Program-made: the position numbers and the translations under genes
DNA from: JBCDBL01 sp039183635
GTDB lineage: Bacteria; Pseudomonadota; Alphaproteobacteria; Caulobacterales; Parvularculaceae
Assembly (NCBI GenBank): GCA_039183635.1
Contig: JBCDBL010000015.1
Span: forward strand, 1-40,102
Length of the DNA: 40,102 nucleotides
Reading direction: 5' to 3'
In this document: positions 23,501-29,894 of the stretch, in pieces
Numbering within the stretch: the first letter of the stretch is position 1
How the letters are laid out: the number at the start of each line of letters is the position of its first letter
Notes under the pieces: model-generated
The model's input: only the letters and a program-made list of their open reading frames with translations
Told to the model about the DNA's origin: nothing
The model's database searches: none

Positions 23501-24020
23501 CGTGGCCGGCGTGGTGCGCGCGTTCCGTCCCCGTAAGTCCAAATCCGGGCGCCCCTTCGCCTGGGTGGAGCTGTCGGACCAGGCCGGTGAATATGAGGTG
23601 ACGGCGTTTTCCGAAGTTTTGGCGAACGCCCGCGACCTGTTCGAGCCTGGAAATCTTTTGCTGTTGTCCGTGACGGCTGAGGACCGCGATGGCGATGTGC
23701 GCATGACGTGCGAGAATGTTCGCGCCCTCGATCAAGCTGCGGCGGGCGCGGCCGCGGGGCTTAAAATCTATCTTGACGATGAGCGCGGCGTCGCAGCGGT
23801 GCGCCGACGCCTTGAGGCGGTCGCGGCCCCGCACGGCGGCGCAGACGCCGGAGCGGCGCCGCGGGACGGCGCCAAACTCGGCGCCGTCAGCCTGGTTTTG
23901 CGCCTCAGCGACACCGCCCGGGAGGTGGAGCTGCGTCTGCCGGAGGCCTATCCGCTCACCCCCGCCGTCGCCAGCGCGCTGAAGGCCGCCGAGGGCGTCG
24001 CCCATGTGGAGACGGTTTGA
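20529..24020 (+). CDS. dnaE: DNA polymerase III subunit alpha
   Basis: This is the replicative polymerase catalytic subunit. It has 1163 residues, close to the usual length, from ATG 20529 behind AAAGGGG. The N-terminal PHP domain starts with HLHVHS (H15, H17, H19) and TDTDNLFGALE. The polymerase core includes GPGRGSGAGSVVAWAL and the catalytic pair D409 and D411 in PDFDVDF, followed by THAAGVVI and SLYRPGPMENIP. The region YGFNKSHAAAYAYIAYQTAYLK is strongly conserved, as is the helix-hairpin-helix part with AGAFDAL. A C-terminal OB fold begins near VAGVVRAFRPRKSKSGRPFAW. The order PHP-palm-thumb-fingers-OB is intact. It is the DnaE1 type rather than the error-prone DnaE2 type, judging from the PHP histidines and length. 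Confidence 0.97.
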   Translation: MGRRSSAEANKPFVHLHVHSAYSLLEGAVHVGALKDLCLKHGMPALAVTDTDNLFGALEASEVLSAAGVQPITGSQVSLAWSDFDLKEQRSAPRPSVVLLAQNQSGYENLMKLSSAAFLRSESDEGPTLSLASLADHAGGLICLTGGPSGPINRLIVDGRCDAAEAALQRLKGIFPDRLYVELQRHETEAEIVAEGPLVDLAYDLDLPLVATNEVYFPSAEAYEAHDALRCIAEGAYVHQDDRARLTSEHYFKTGAEMAALFSDLPEAMENAIEIARRCAFRPRTHAPILPRFVEKEGWDEAAELAAQARDGLKARLERHGAAAPEDDYWTRLDYELDIINRMGFPGYFLIVSDFIKWAKAHDIPVGPGRGSGAGSVVAWALTITDLDPLRFGLLFERFLNPERVSMPDFDVDFCQDRRDEVIEYVQQRYGEDKVAQIITFGKLQARAVLRDVGRVLSLPYGQVDRLCKLVPNNPANPVTLAEAVEGEPRLQEERDKEPEVADLLEKSLRLEGLYRHASTHAAGVVIGDRPLDELVPLYTDPRSDMPVTQFNMRWVEPAGLVKFDFLGLKTLTVLERAVKFLKQNGVDIDLSALPLDDATTYEMLGEGAATGVFQLESAGMRSTLKAMKPDSLEDIIALVSLYRPGPMENIPTYIECKKGAREPDYLHPWLEPVLKETYGVIIYQEQVMQIAQILSGYSLGEADLLRRAMGKKKKEEMDRQKVRFLEGAVEKGVDEKKADGIFELVAKFAGYGFNKSHAAAYAYIAYQTAYLKANHPAEFLAASMSLDIGNTDKLAVFLKEAARVGVEVRPPDVNQSEADFSVRDGVIYYALGAIKNVGLQAMEGIVGARKQGGAFKDVMDFAERIDAADANKRAIENLARAGAFDALNANRAQTTAAADLVVRVAARAAEERASAQESLFGGADAAPERPRLPAAEEWLSLQRLDEERGALGFYFSGHPLDDYETALGRLRVTSHTDLLERAVGGKAGGGVAGVVRAFRPRKSKSGRPFAWVELSDQAGEYEVTAFSEVLANARDLFEPGNLLLLSVTAEDRDGDVRMTCENVRALDQAAAGAAAGLKIYLDDERGVAAVRRRLEAVAAPHGGADAGAAPRDGAKLGAVSLVLRLSDTAREVELRLPEAYPLTPAVASALKAAEGVAHVETV

Positions 24021-24275
24021 CGGCGCTTGAAGGCCGCGCCCCCTTGTGAAGGAAGCGTCTCTTTTCTTGTTTGCGCCGCCTTGCTTCTGGCGTGGCGTGA
24101 GGATTTCGTCGCTACGCGGGTCTTTGTCGGTCGCTCGCGCTGCCGGCGCCGGGAGCGGTGTGCATCTTCATAGGGGGCCGGCCGCGTCTGGCCGCGGCGC
24201 CGCAATCTTATCTCCGCAGGGTCAAATCTGAATTTGCCGATTTGTTCGGCAGGGCTCTTGGGACCGGTTGACGGG
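24021..24275. other. Non-coding gap after dnaE, no feature identified
   Basis: This is the first part of the 613-base gap between dnaE and rpsB. It is GC-rich with short CG-rich dyads (such as GGCCGG and GCCGCGGC near 24175-24200). Small open frames on both strands cross it but have no ribosome-binding sites or recognisable products. I see nothing else. Confidence 0.5.
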
Positions 24276-24395
24276 CTAGAACACGTCTCGTTGAATCGGT
24301 TTCGCACGGGCGTGCTCCAGATCTTTGTTTTGACGGTCGAACGCCTGTTCGATCTTTTTTCGCAAAAAAGGTATCTGCTTTTGCGCGACACGCTC
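24276..24395. repeat. Two-hairpin extragenic repeat (copy 2)
   Basis: The sequence repeats the order of copy 1 at 20009-20113. A TAGAACACGT...GAATCGG segment comes first, then TTTGTTTTGACG at 24324-24335. A second dyad follows, TCGCAAAA (24360-24367) against TTTTGCG-C-GA (about 24379-24388), and the block ends in ACACGCTCTA. The copies are degenerate but share the GTTTTGACG centre and the CGCTCTA end. Open frames through it are artefacts of the repeat. Confidence 0.6.
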
Positions 24396-24454
24396 TACAT
24401 GCGGCGCAACATGCTGGCGACCGGCAAACGCCCGACGATAAACCAAGCAAACGC

Positions 24455-24483
24455 TTGCATTTTTCGAAAAGCCGGCCTATAGC
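24455..24483 (+). promoter_or_regulatory. rpsB: Probable rpsB promoter
   Basis: TTGCAT at 24455-24460 and TATAGC at 24478-24483 are separated by exactly 17 bases. Transcription would start about 24490, giving a leader of roughly 145 bases before rpsB. No other pair of hexamers in the gap fits as well. Confidence 0.65.
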
Positions 24484-24489
24484 ACCGCC

Positions 24490-24633
24490 TTTATCACGCA
24501 CGCGGGACGCGCTTTACGGTGCAAATTCACCGTTGAAGTTCCGGTGCCGGTCTTTTCGCAAAACACCGACACCCTGTTGTTTTGCTGAAGCTCGGTTCCG
24601 TCCTGCGGAGGCCAACCGGAAGGATTAAGATCT
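24490..24633 (+). promoter_or_regulatory. Structured rpsB 5' leader
   Basis: The predicted leader contains several complementary GGTG/CACC segments. The best stem pairs GGTGCCGGT (24543-24551) with ACCGACACC (24565-24573), with one mismatch. CGGTT (24593-24597) and AACCG (24612-24616) enclose an inner CCG/CGG pair just before the GGAAGGA ribosome-binding site (24618-24624). Ribosomal-protein leaders often carry such folds for feedback by the encoded protein; that role is inferred. Confidence 0.45.
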
Positions 24634-25488
24634 ATGGCGCTGCCTGAATTCTCTATGCGCCAGCTGCTTGAAGCTGGCGTGCATTTCGGTCACCAGACCC
24701 ACCGTTGGAACCCGAAAATGAAACGGTTCATTTTCGGTGATCGCAACAGCATACACATTGTCGATTTGTCTCAAACCGTGCCGTTGCTGCACCAGGCGCT
24801 GGTTCAGGTGCGCGACGTGGTCGCCGGCGGCGGACGCGTTTTGTTTGTCGGCACCAAGCGCCAGGCGCAAGGGCCGGTGGCTGAAGCGGCCCGCCGGTCG
24901 GCCCAATACTTTATGAATGTCCGATGGCTCGGCGGCACGTTGACCAATTGGGAGACGATCTCCAACTCGATCAAACGGTTGAAAACCCTCGAAGAGCTGA
25001 CCGAGAGCGGTGAAATCAACGCGTTCACGAAAAAAGAACAGCTCCAACTGGCGCGCGAAAAAGAAAAGCTGGAAGCGTCCCTCGGCGGTATCCGCGACAT
25101 GGGCGGTTTGCCGGACGCTATGTTCGTCATCGACACGAACAAGGAAGCGATCGCCATCAAGGAAGCCAAAAAGCTTGGTATTCCTGTAATCGCCGTCGTT
25201 GATACGAACTGCGATCCGGACAACATCGATTTCCCGATTCCCGGCAATGACGACGCGGCGCGGGCGATCTCGCTCTATTGCAACCTCATCGCCGATGCGG
25301 TTCTTGACGGCATTTCGGCGAGCCAGTCTTCCCTGGGGGTCGATATCGGCGCATCGGAAGACGTCCCCGTGGAGGCGGCTCTCGCAGAAGAGCCCGTCGC
25401 ACAAGAAGCTGCGGCCGACGCGCCGGCGGAAGCCGCCGAGACGGCGCCTGCTGAAGCGGCTGAAGCCGCCGCGGAGCCGACGGCATAG
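24634..25488 (+). CDS. rpsB: 30S ribosomal protein S2
   Basis: The protein belongs to the small ribosomal subunit and is needed for S1 binding. The 284 residues begin with MALPEFSMRQLLEAGVHFGHQTHRWNPKM, the universal S2 start, and include FVGTKRQAQ, RWLGGTLTNW, LPDAMFVIDTNKE and the C-terminal PGNDDAARAISLYCNLIADAVLDG. From about residue 230 an Ala/Glu/Pro-rich tail of some 50 residues extends past the E. coli length; such tails are common in alphaproteobacterial S2. A GGAAGGA ribosome-binding site lies nine bases before the ATG. It is paired with tsf as in most bacteria, and a GC-rich hairpin lies between them. Confidence 0.97.
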   Translation: MALPEFSMRQLLEAGVHFGHQTHRWNPKMKRFIFGDRNSIHIVDLSQTVPLLHQALVQVRDVVAGGGRVLFVGTKRQAQGPVAEAARRSAQYFMNVRWLGGTLTNWETISNSIKRLKTLEELTESGEINAFTKKEQLQLAREKEKLEASLGGIRDMGGLPDAMFVIDTNKEAIAIKEAKKLGIPVIAVVDTNCDPDNIDFPIPGNDDAARAISLYCNLIADAVLDGISASQSSLGVDIGASEDVPVEAALAEEPVAQEAAADAPAEAAETAPAEAAEAAAEPTA

Positions 25489-25509
25489 CCGGCTCATGTT
25501 GTTACGTAT

Positions 25510-25533
25510 CGGCGCCGGTGAACCCGGTCGCCG
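25510..25533 (+). terminator. GC-rich hairpin between rpsB and tsf
   Basis: CGGCGCCGG pairs with CCGG-T-CGCCG over 25510-25533 around a TGAAC loop, nine base pairs with one bulged T. It is followed by TCAAAGTTGG rather than a T tract. It is most likely a partial attenuator that sets the S2 to EF-Ts ratio, or a processing site. Confidence 0.45.
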
Positions 25534-25619
25534 GTCAAAGTTGGAAACTATCATCGTTTTGACGCGTCGCCATGTTATCGCAATGCGCGAACGCTATAAG
25601 AATCTAGGAGATCTATCCC

Positions 25620-26561
25620 ATGGCTGAGATTACGGCGAGCCTTGTTAAAAGTCTGCGCGACAGCACCGGTGCCGGCATGATGGATTGTAAAAAAGCCTTG
25701 TCGGAAACCGATGGCGATGTTGACGCCGCAGTTGATTGGCTGCGCAAAAAAGGCCTGTCCAAAGCGGCTAAAAAAGCCGGCCGCGTTGCCGCGGAGGGCC
25801 TTGTGGTCGTCGCTGTGAAAGAGGACGGCCCCGGCGCGAAAGCCGCCCTTGTGGAGGTTAACTCTGAAACCGACTTTGTCGGCCGCAACGAGACGTTCCA
25901 GAAAATGACCGCTGATATCGCCGGCCTGGCCGTCGATTTCGGCGGCGATGTGGAGAAGATCGCAGGCGCGCCGTTCCCTGGGTCCGATAAGACCGTTACG
26001 GATTATATCGCCGAGATGGTGGGGTCCATCGGTGAGAATATGACGTTGCGTCGCGCCGCAGGCCTGGCCGTGGAGGAGGGCGCTGTCGCCTCTTACATCC
26101 ACGGCGCCGTCACCGACGCCGCCGGCAAGATCGGCGTTCTGGTCGGGCTCAAATCCTCCGGCGACAAAGCCAAGCTCGCCGCACTCGGCAAGCAGATCGC
26201 CATGCATGTCGCTGCGGCCCGGCCTCTGGCCGCCACCGTTGAAGAGCTTGATCCCGAGGTCTTGAAGCGGGAGCGTGATGTTCTGGTGGATCAGGCCAAA
26301 GCGTCAGGAAAACCCGATGAGATTATTGAGAAAATGGTCGATGGTCGGATCCGCAAATATTACGAAGAAGTGGTCTTGCTGGAGCAGGTGTTCGTGGTCG
26401 ATGGCGAAACCAAAATCTCCAAAGTTCTGAAAAACGCCGAGGGCGATGTCGGCGCGCCCGTTGCGTTGGCTGGATTTGTCCGTCTTGAGCTTGGCGAGGG
26501 CGTTGAGAAAGAGGAAACCGACTTCGCTGCAGAAGTCGCAGCGGCCACGGGCGGCGCGTAA
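25620..26561 (+). CDS. tsf: Elongation factor Ts
   Basis: EF-Ts is the nucleotide-exchange factor that regenerates EF-Tu-GTP in the cytosol. The 313-residue protein begins with MAEITASLVKSLRDSTGAGMMDCKKAL, the N-terminal UBA-like domain that contacts EF-Tu. The exchange motif TDFVGRNE is at 84-91. The two core subdomains follow (GAVASYIHGAVTDAAGKIGVLV, then MHVAAARPLA), with a dimerisation coiled coil near DVLVDQAKASGKPDEIIEKMVDGRI. An AGGAGAT site precedes ATG 25620. It follows rpsB by 131 bases. Confidence 0.97.
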   Translation: MAEITASLVKSLRDSTGAGMMDCKKALSETDGDVDAAVDWLRKKGLSKAAKKAGRVAAEGLVVVAVKEDGPGAKAALVEVNSETDFVGRNETFQKMTADIAGLAVDFGGDVEKIAGAPFPGSDKTVTDYIAEMVGSIGENMTLRRAAGLAVEEGAVASYIHGAVTDAAGKIGVLVGLKSSGDKAKLAALGKQIAMHVAAARPLAATVEELDPEVLKRERDVLVDQAKASGKPDEIIEKMVDGRIRKYYEEVVLLEQVFVVDGETKISKVLKNAEGDVGAPVALAGFVRLELGEGVEKEETDFAAEVAAATGGA

Positions 26562-26591
26562 GAGGTCATCGCGCGGCGCTCGGTGTTCTTC

Positions 26592-26642
26592 AGAGCCGTT
26601 TACGGGCCGATACGCTTCGGCTTAAAAATCGCAAACGGCTCT
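26592..26642. repeat. Nested inverted repeat between tsf and pyrH
   Basis: AGAGCCGTTT (26592-26601) and AAACGGCTCT (26633-26642) form a perfect 10-base-pair stem. Inside is a second small stem, GCCGA/TCGGC. The pattern resembles the extragenic dyads elsewhere in the window more than a terminator, because no T run follows the outer stem. The rest of the 197-base gap shows no gene. Confidence 0.55.
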
Positions 26643-26758
26643 AAATTCAAATCTCGAAGCGCAATTGCAGCTTTCTACTCTCGACGGCTTTACGTTATGG
26701 TCGCCGCACGATATGTCGCATCCTGTGTGATTTTTCGCTTCAAGGAATCGGATCCTTT

Positions 26759-27505
26759 ATGCAAACCGCGTCCCACGCCGCCGCGTCCGCTGCCAAATGC
26801 GATTATAAACGGGTCCTTTTAAAAGTGTCCGGCGAAGCGCTGATGGGGGATGAGGCCTTTGGCATCGACCTCGCCACGGTCGACCGTATCGCCGGTGAAA
26901 TCAGGGAAGTGCAGGCGCTTGGGGTCGAAGTTTGCCTCGTCGTCGGCGGCGGGAACATCTTCCGCGGCATGGCGGTGGCGGCCAAGGGCATGGAGCGGGC
27001 GAGCGCCGACTATATGGGCATGCTGGCGACCGTGATGAACGCCCTTGCTTTGCAAAACGCCCTGGAAAGCATCAACGTCGATACGCGCGTCTTGTCCGCC
27101 ATCCCAATGACCACGGTGTGCGAGCCCTATATCCGACGCCGCGCCGTTCGGCATATGGAAAGAGGCCGCGTGGTGATTTTCGCCGCCGGCACAGGCAACC
27201 CCTTCTTCACGACGGATACGGCGGCGGCGCTGCGCGCCGCCGAGATGGACTGCAACGCCGTTCTGAAAGGCACGCAAGTCGATGGCGTCTACTCCGCCGA
27301 TCCGAAAACCAACCCCGAGGCGACGCGGTATGATCGCCTGACGTATTTTGAGGTTTTATCAAAGGATCTGAGGGTGATGGACCAGGCTGCGATCAGTCTG
27401 ACGCGGGAGAATCAGATTCCCATCATCGTTTTTTCAATCCGGGAGCGCGGCGGCTTCGTCGGCGCGTTGACGGGCGCAGGCGTGCGCACGATTATTAGCG
27501 AATAA
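26759..27505 (+). CDS. pyrH: Uridylate kinase (UMP kinase)
   Basis: The enzyme phosphorylates UMP to UDP in pyrimidine synthesis and belongs to the amino-acid-kinase fold rather than the eukaryotic UMP/CMP kinases. The 248 residues include the start of the fold YKRVLLKVSGEALMG, the nucleotide loop VVGGGNIFRGM, the UMP-binding region RASADYMGMLATVMNALAL, the GTGNPFFTTDTAAALRA motif and KGTQVDGVYSADPK. An N-terminal extension of about 17 residues precedes the fold. It is cytosolic, probably hexameric and allosterically controlled by GTP and UTP as in the family. It sits in the usual tsf-pyrH-frr order. Confidence 0.97.
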   Translation: MQTASHAAASAAKCDYKRVLLKVSGEALMGDEAFGIDLATVDRIAGEIREVQALGVEVCLVVGGGNIFRGMAVAAKGMERASADYMGMLATVMNALALQNALESINVDTRVLSAIPMTTVCEPYIRRRAVRHMERGRVVIFAAGTGNPFFTTDTAAALRAAEMDCNAVLKGTQVDGVYSADPKTNPEATRYDRLTYFEVLSKDLRVMDQAAISLTRENQIPIIVFSIRERGGFVGALTGAGVRTIISE

Positions 27506-27592
27506 GCGTTGCATCCCAAGCGGTTAGACAAGACACTTTGAGTTGGCGTGCAATGCTTCGCCGCCACCGAACGCAAGAAGAGGGACAAACGA

Positions 27593-28159
27593 ATGCCAGA
27601 CGAAGCGACGGCCCCGGATCTCGATGATCTAAAGCGCCGCATGGAAGGGGCGATTGCGGCTCTGAAAAACGAATTCAGCGGCTTGAGAACCGGCCGCGCT
27701 TCGGCGAGCCTTGTGGAGCCCATCATGGTGGAGGCTTACGGATCGCCGACCCCAATGTCGCAAGTCGGCACCATCAATGTGCCTGAACCGCGTATGATCA
27801 GCATTCAGGTTTGGGATAAATCTGTTGTGGGAGCGGTTGAAAAAGCCATCCGCGAGGCCGGGCTTGGCGTCAATCCCGTTGTCGACGGACAAAATGTGCG
27901 CGTCCCGATCCCGCCGCTCACCGAGGAGCGGCGCGTGGAGCTGACGAAGGTTGCCGGCAAGTACGCCGAGCAAGGCCGCGTGGCGGTGCGCAATGTACGT
28001 CGGGACGGTATGGAAGAGCTGAAAAAGGCCGAGAAGAACGGGCTTGGCGAAGACGACGCCAAACGCATGTCCGGCGATATACAAACGCTGACGGATGAAT
28101 ATGTAAAGGCTGTCGACGATGCGTTGGCCCAGAAAGAAAAAGACATCATGCAGGTTTAA
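27593..28159 (+). CDS. frr: Ribosome recycling factor
   Basis: The factor splits the post-termination ribosome together with EF-G. I chose ATG 27593 (188 residues), behind GAGGGA and at the normal family length; an upstream start at 27548 adds 15 poor residues. The sequence shows the three-helix bundle and small beta domain of RRF: EFSGLRTGRASASLVEPI, YGSPTPMSQVGTI, RMISIQVWDKS, IPPLTEERRVELTKVAGKYAEQGRVAVRNVRRD, and DIQTLTDEYVKAVDDALAQKEKDIM. It lies 87 bases after pyrH and 57 before uppS. Confidence 0.97.
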   Translation: MPDEATAPDLDDLKRRMEGAIAALKNEFSGLRTGRASASLVEPIMVEAYGSPTPMSQVGTINVPEPRMISIQVWDKSVVGAVEKAIREAGLGVNPVVDGQNVRVPIPPLTEERRVELTKVAGKYAEQGRVAVRNVRRDGMEELKKAEKNGLGEDDAKRMSGDIQTLTDEYVKAVDDALAQKEKDIMQV

Positions 28160-28216
28160 GGCGCATTCCGCCGTGTCTTAGCCTCAAAACCGCCTGAAAG
28201 GCCGCCTATTACGCCA

Positions 28217-28963
28217 ATGATGGGAGGACAATCACAGATCGAGAACGCCGCACCGCCGGCCCACGTCGCCGTCATTATGGACGGGAACGGCCGTTGGGCG
28301 GCGGAACGAGGCATGCCGCGGGTGATGGGACATCGTCGCGGCGTTGAAGCTGTGCGCCGGGCGGTGGAGGCCGCCAGCGATCTCGGTGTGAAATATTTAA
28401 CCCTTTATAGTTTTTCTACGGAGAACTGGAAGCGGCCGCAATCCGAGGTTCGGGATCTGATGGGGCTTTTGCGCCAGTTTGTGGAAACCGATCTGAAGCG
28501 TTTAAAAGATAAAGGCGTACGAGTGCGGATCATTGGCGATCGCAGCAGCCTTTCAAAGGATCTTGTTGAAATCGTCGAACGCTCAGAAGCTGAGACCCGC
28601 AGCAACGATGCGCTCAATCTGACAATCGCCTTTAATTACGGCGGTCGCGATGAAATTATACGCGCCGCGCAGGCGCTTGCCGCACGCGCCGCCAGCGGCT
28701 GCCTCGACCCCCAGAACATCACTCAAAGCGTGTTCTCCGCCGCCCTCGACACCCATGACCTGCCTGACCCTGACCTTGTGATACGCACGTCCGGGGAAAA
28801 GCGCATTTCTAACTTTCTGATCTGGCAAGCTGCGTATGCGGAATTTGTATTCCTCGATATTTATTGGCCGGATTTTGAACGCAAGCACCTTGCTGCGTCC
28901 CTTTCCGAATACGCCGATCGCGATCGGCGGTATGGCGGCGCCCCGGCGACGGCTGCCGGTTAG
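28217..28963 (+). CDS. uppS: Isoprenyl transferase (undecaprenyl diphosphate synthase)
   Basis: This cis-prenyltransferase extends farnesyl diphosphate with isopentenyl units to the C55 carrier used for peptidoglycan and other envelope glycans. The 248 residues carry VIMDGNGRWA with catalytic D22, GHRRGVEAVR, TLYSFSTENWKRP, NLTIAFNYGGRDEI, and the C-terminal DPDLVIRTSGEKRISNFL and WPDF motifs. ATG 28217 is followed directly by a second ATG; either could be used. The 3' end runs into a GGGGAGAGG site for cdsA. It has the cytosolic, membrane-associated form of the family. Confidence 0.96.
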   Translation: MMGGQSQIENAAPPAHVAVIMDGNGRWAAERGMPRVMGHRRGVEAVRRAVEAASDLGVKYLTLYSFSTENWKRPQSEVRDLMGLLRQFVETDLKRLKDKGVRVRIIGDRSSLSKDLVEIVERSEAETRSNDALNLTIAFNYGGRDEIIRAAQALAARAASGCLDPQNITQSVFSAALDTHDLPDPDLVIRTSGEKRISNFLIWQAAYAEFVFLDIYWPDFERKHLAASLSEYADRDRRYGGAPATAAG

Positions 28964-28976
28964 GGGAGAGGCAACC

Positions 28977-29894
28977 TTGGGCGCTGGAACAGGTTTTGCG
29001 ACGGAGGTTATGCGTCAGGCCGTGCGTGTCGCGGGCCTTTACAGGCGCGAAAAATTCGTACGCCGTGTGATTTCGGCCGCCATACTGGCGCCGATTGCGA
29101 TGTATGGCGCTTTTCTGGGCGGTCCGGCGTTCGCCGCCCTTGTGGGCGTTATCAGCATCGTGATGATTTTTGAGTGGACGCGGATGACCGAAGGGCGCGA
29201 GTTCGGTCCGGGCTTTGTTGCGCTTGCCCTGTCGGCGGTGCCGGCGTTCATCTTCGCGGCTGCGGGCGCCTTTGGCCCCGCGTTCGCCGCCGCGGCGGCC
29301 GGCGGCGCGGCGACGATTATTGTCGGCGTGAAGGACGCCTCGGTTCAAGCCAGCGGGCCCTATATCATGAGATTGCGACGGGTTTGGTCCGCGGCGGGCG
29401 CGATTTACGTCGTCGCGCCGTGTCTCGCCCTGTTGTGGTTGAGGGCGCGGCCGGAAGACGGGCTGGAGCTTGTCGTGATGATTCTGGTCGCGATCTGGGC
29501 CACGGACACCGGCGCCTATGTGGCCGGTACGCTCATTGGCGGCCCGAAACTGTCGCCCTGGGCGTCGCCTAAAAAAACATGGGCCGGTCTTATGGGCGGG
29601 CTGGCTTTGGCGTCGGCGGCATGCATCGCCCTGGCGGCGTTTTGGGGCGCGTCCGACGCGCCGCGTCCCCTTGTTCACGCCCTGACCGGCGCTTGTCTGG
29701 CGGTCGTTGCACAGATTGGCGACGTTGTAGAATCAGCTGTGAAGCGATTGTTCGGCATTAAGGATGTCAGCAGCCTTATCCCAGGCCATGGCGGCGCCCT
29801 CGACCGGCTGGACGGTATGATTTTCGCCACCGCCGCGACGGCGTTGGTCGTCGCCGGGGCCGAGTTCCTGTCGGCGGCGGGGCTCGCCCTATGA
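28977..29894 (+). CDS. cdsA: Phosphatidate cytidylyltransferase
   Basis: The enzyme makes CDP-diacylglycerol from phosphatidate and CTP, the branch point of phospholipid synthesis. The protein has many hydrophobic segments (about eight membrane helices) and the CdsA signature SAVKRLFGIKD...PGHGGALDRLDG from about residue 253 to 283. The start is uncertain: TTG 28977 (305 residues) lies five bases after GGGGAGAGG and 13 after the uppS stop, so I prefer it. ATG 28932 would overlap uppS, and ATG 29010 has GGAGG too close. The stop overlaps dxr by four bases. It supplies lipid for the membrane while its neighbours supply isoprenoid and lipid A precursors. Confidence 0.92.
   Translation: MGAGTGFATEVMRQAVRVAGLYRREKFVRRVISAAILAPIAMYGAFLGGPAFAALVGVISIVMIFEWTRMTEGREFGPGFVALALSAVPAFIFAAAGAFGPAFAAAAAGGAATIIVGVKDASVQASGPYIMRLRRVWSAAGAIYVVAPCLALLWLRARPEDGLELVVMILVAIWATDTGAYVAGTLIGGPKLSPWASPKKTWAGLMGGLALASAACIALAAFWGASDAPRPLVHALTGACLAVVAQIGDVVESAVKRLFGIKDVSSLIPGHGGALDRLDGMIFATAATALVVAGAEFLSAAGLAL

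Noticed and set aside
24234..24482. 82-codon plus-strand frame before rpsB, and a 97-codon minus-strand frame opposite
   Set aside because: Both run through the two-hairpin repeat and into the rpsB promoter, with no ribosome-binding site or recognisable domain.
25559..25600. Possible promoter for tsf (TTGACG at 25559-25564)
   Set aside because: No -10-like hexamer lies 16-18 bases downstream; TATAAG at 25595 is 30 bases away.
26583..26822. 79-codon frame between tsf and pyrH
   Set aside because: It spans the dyad and enters pyrH out of frame; composition is unlike a protein.
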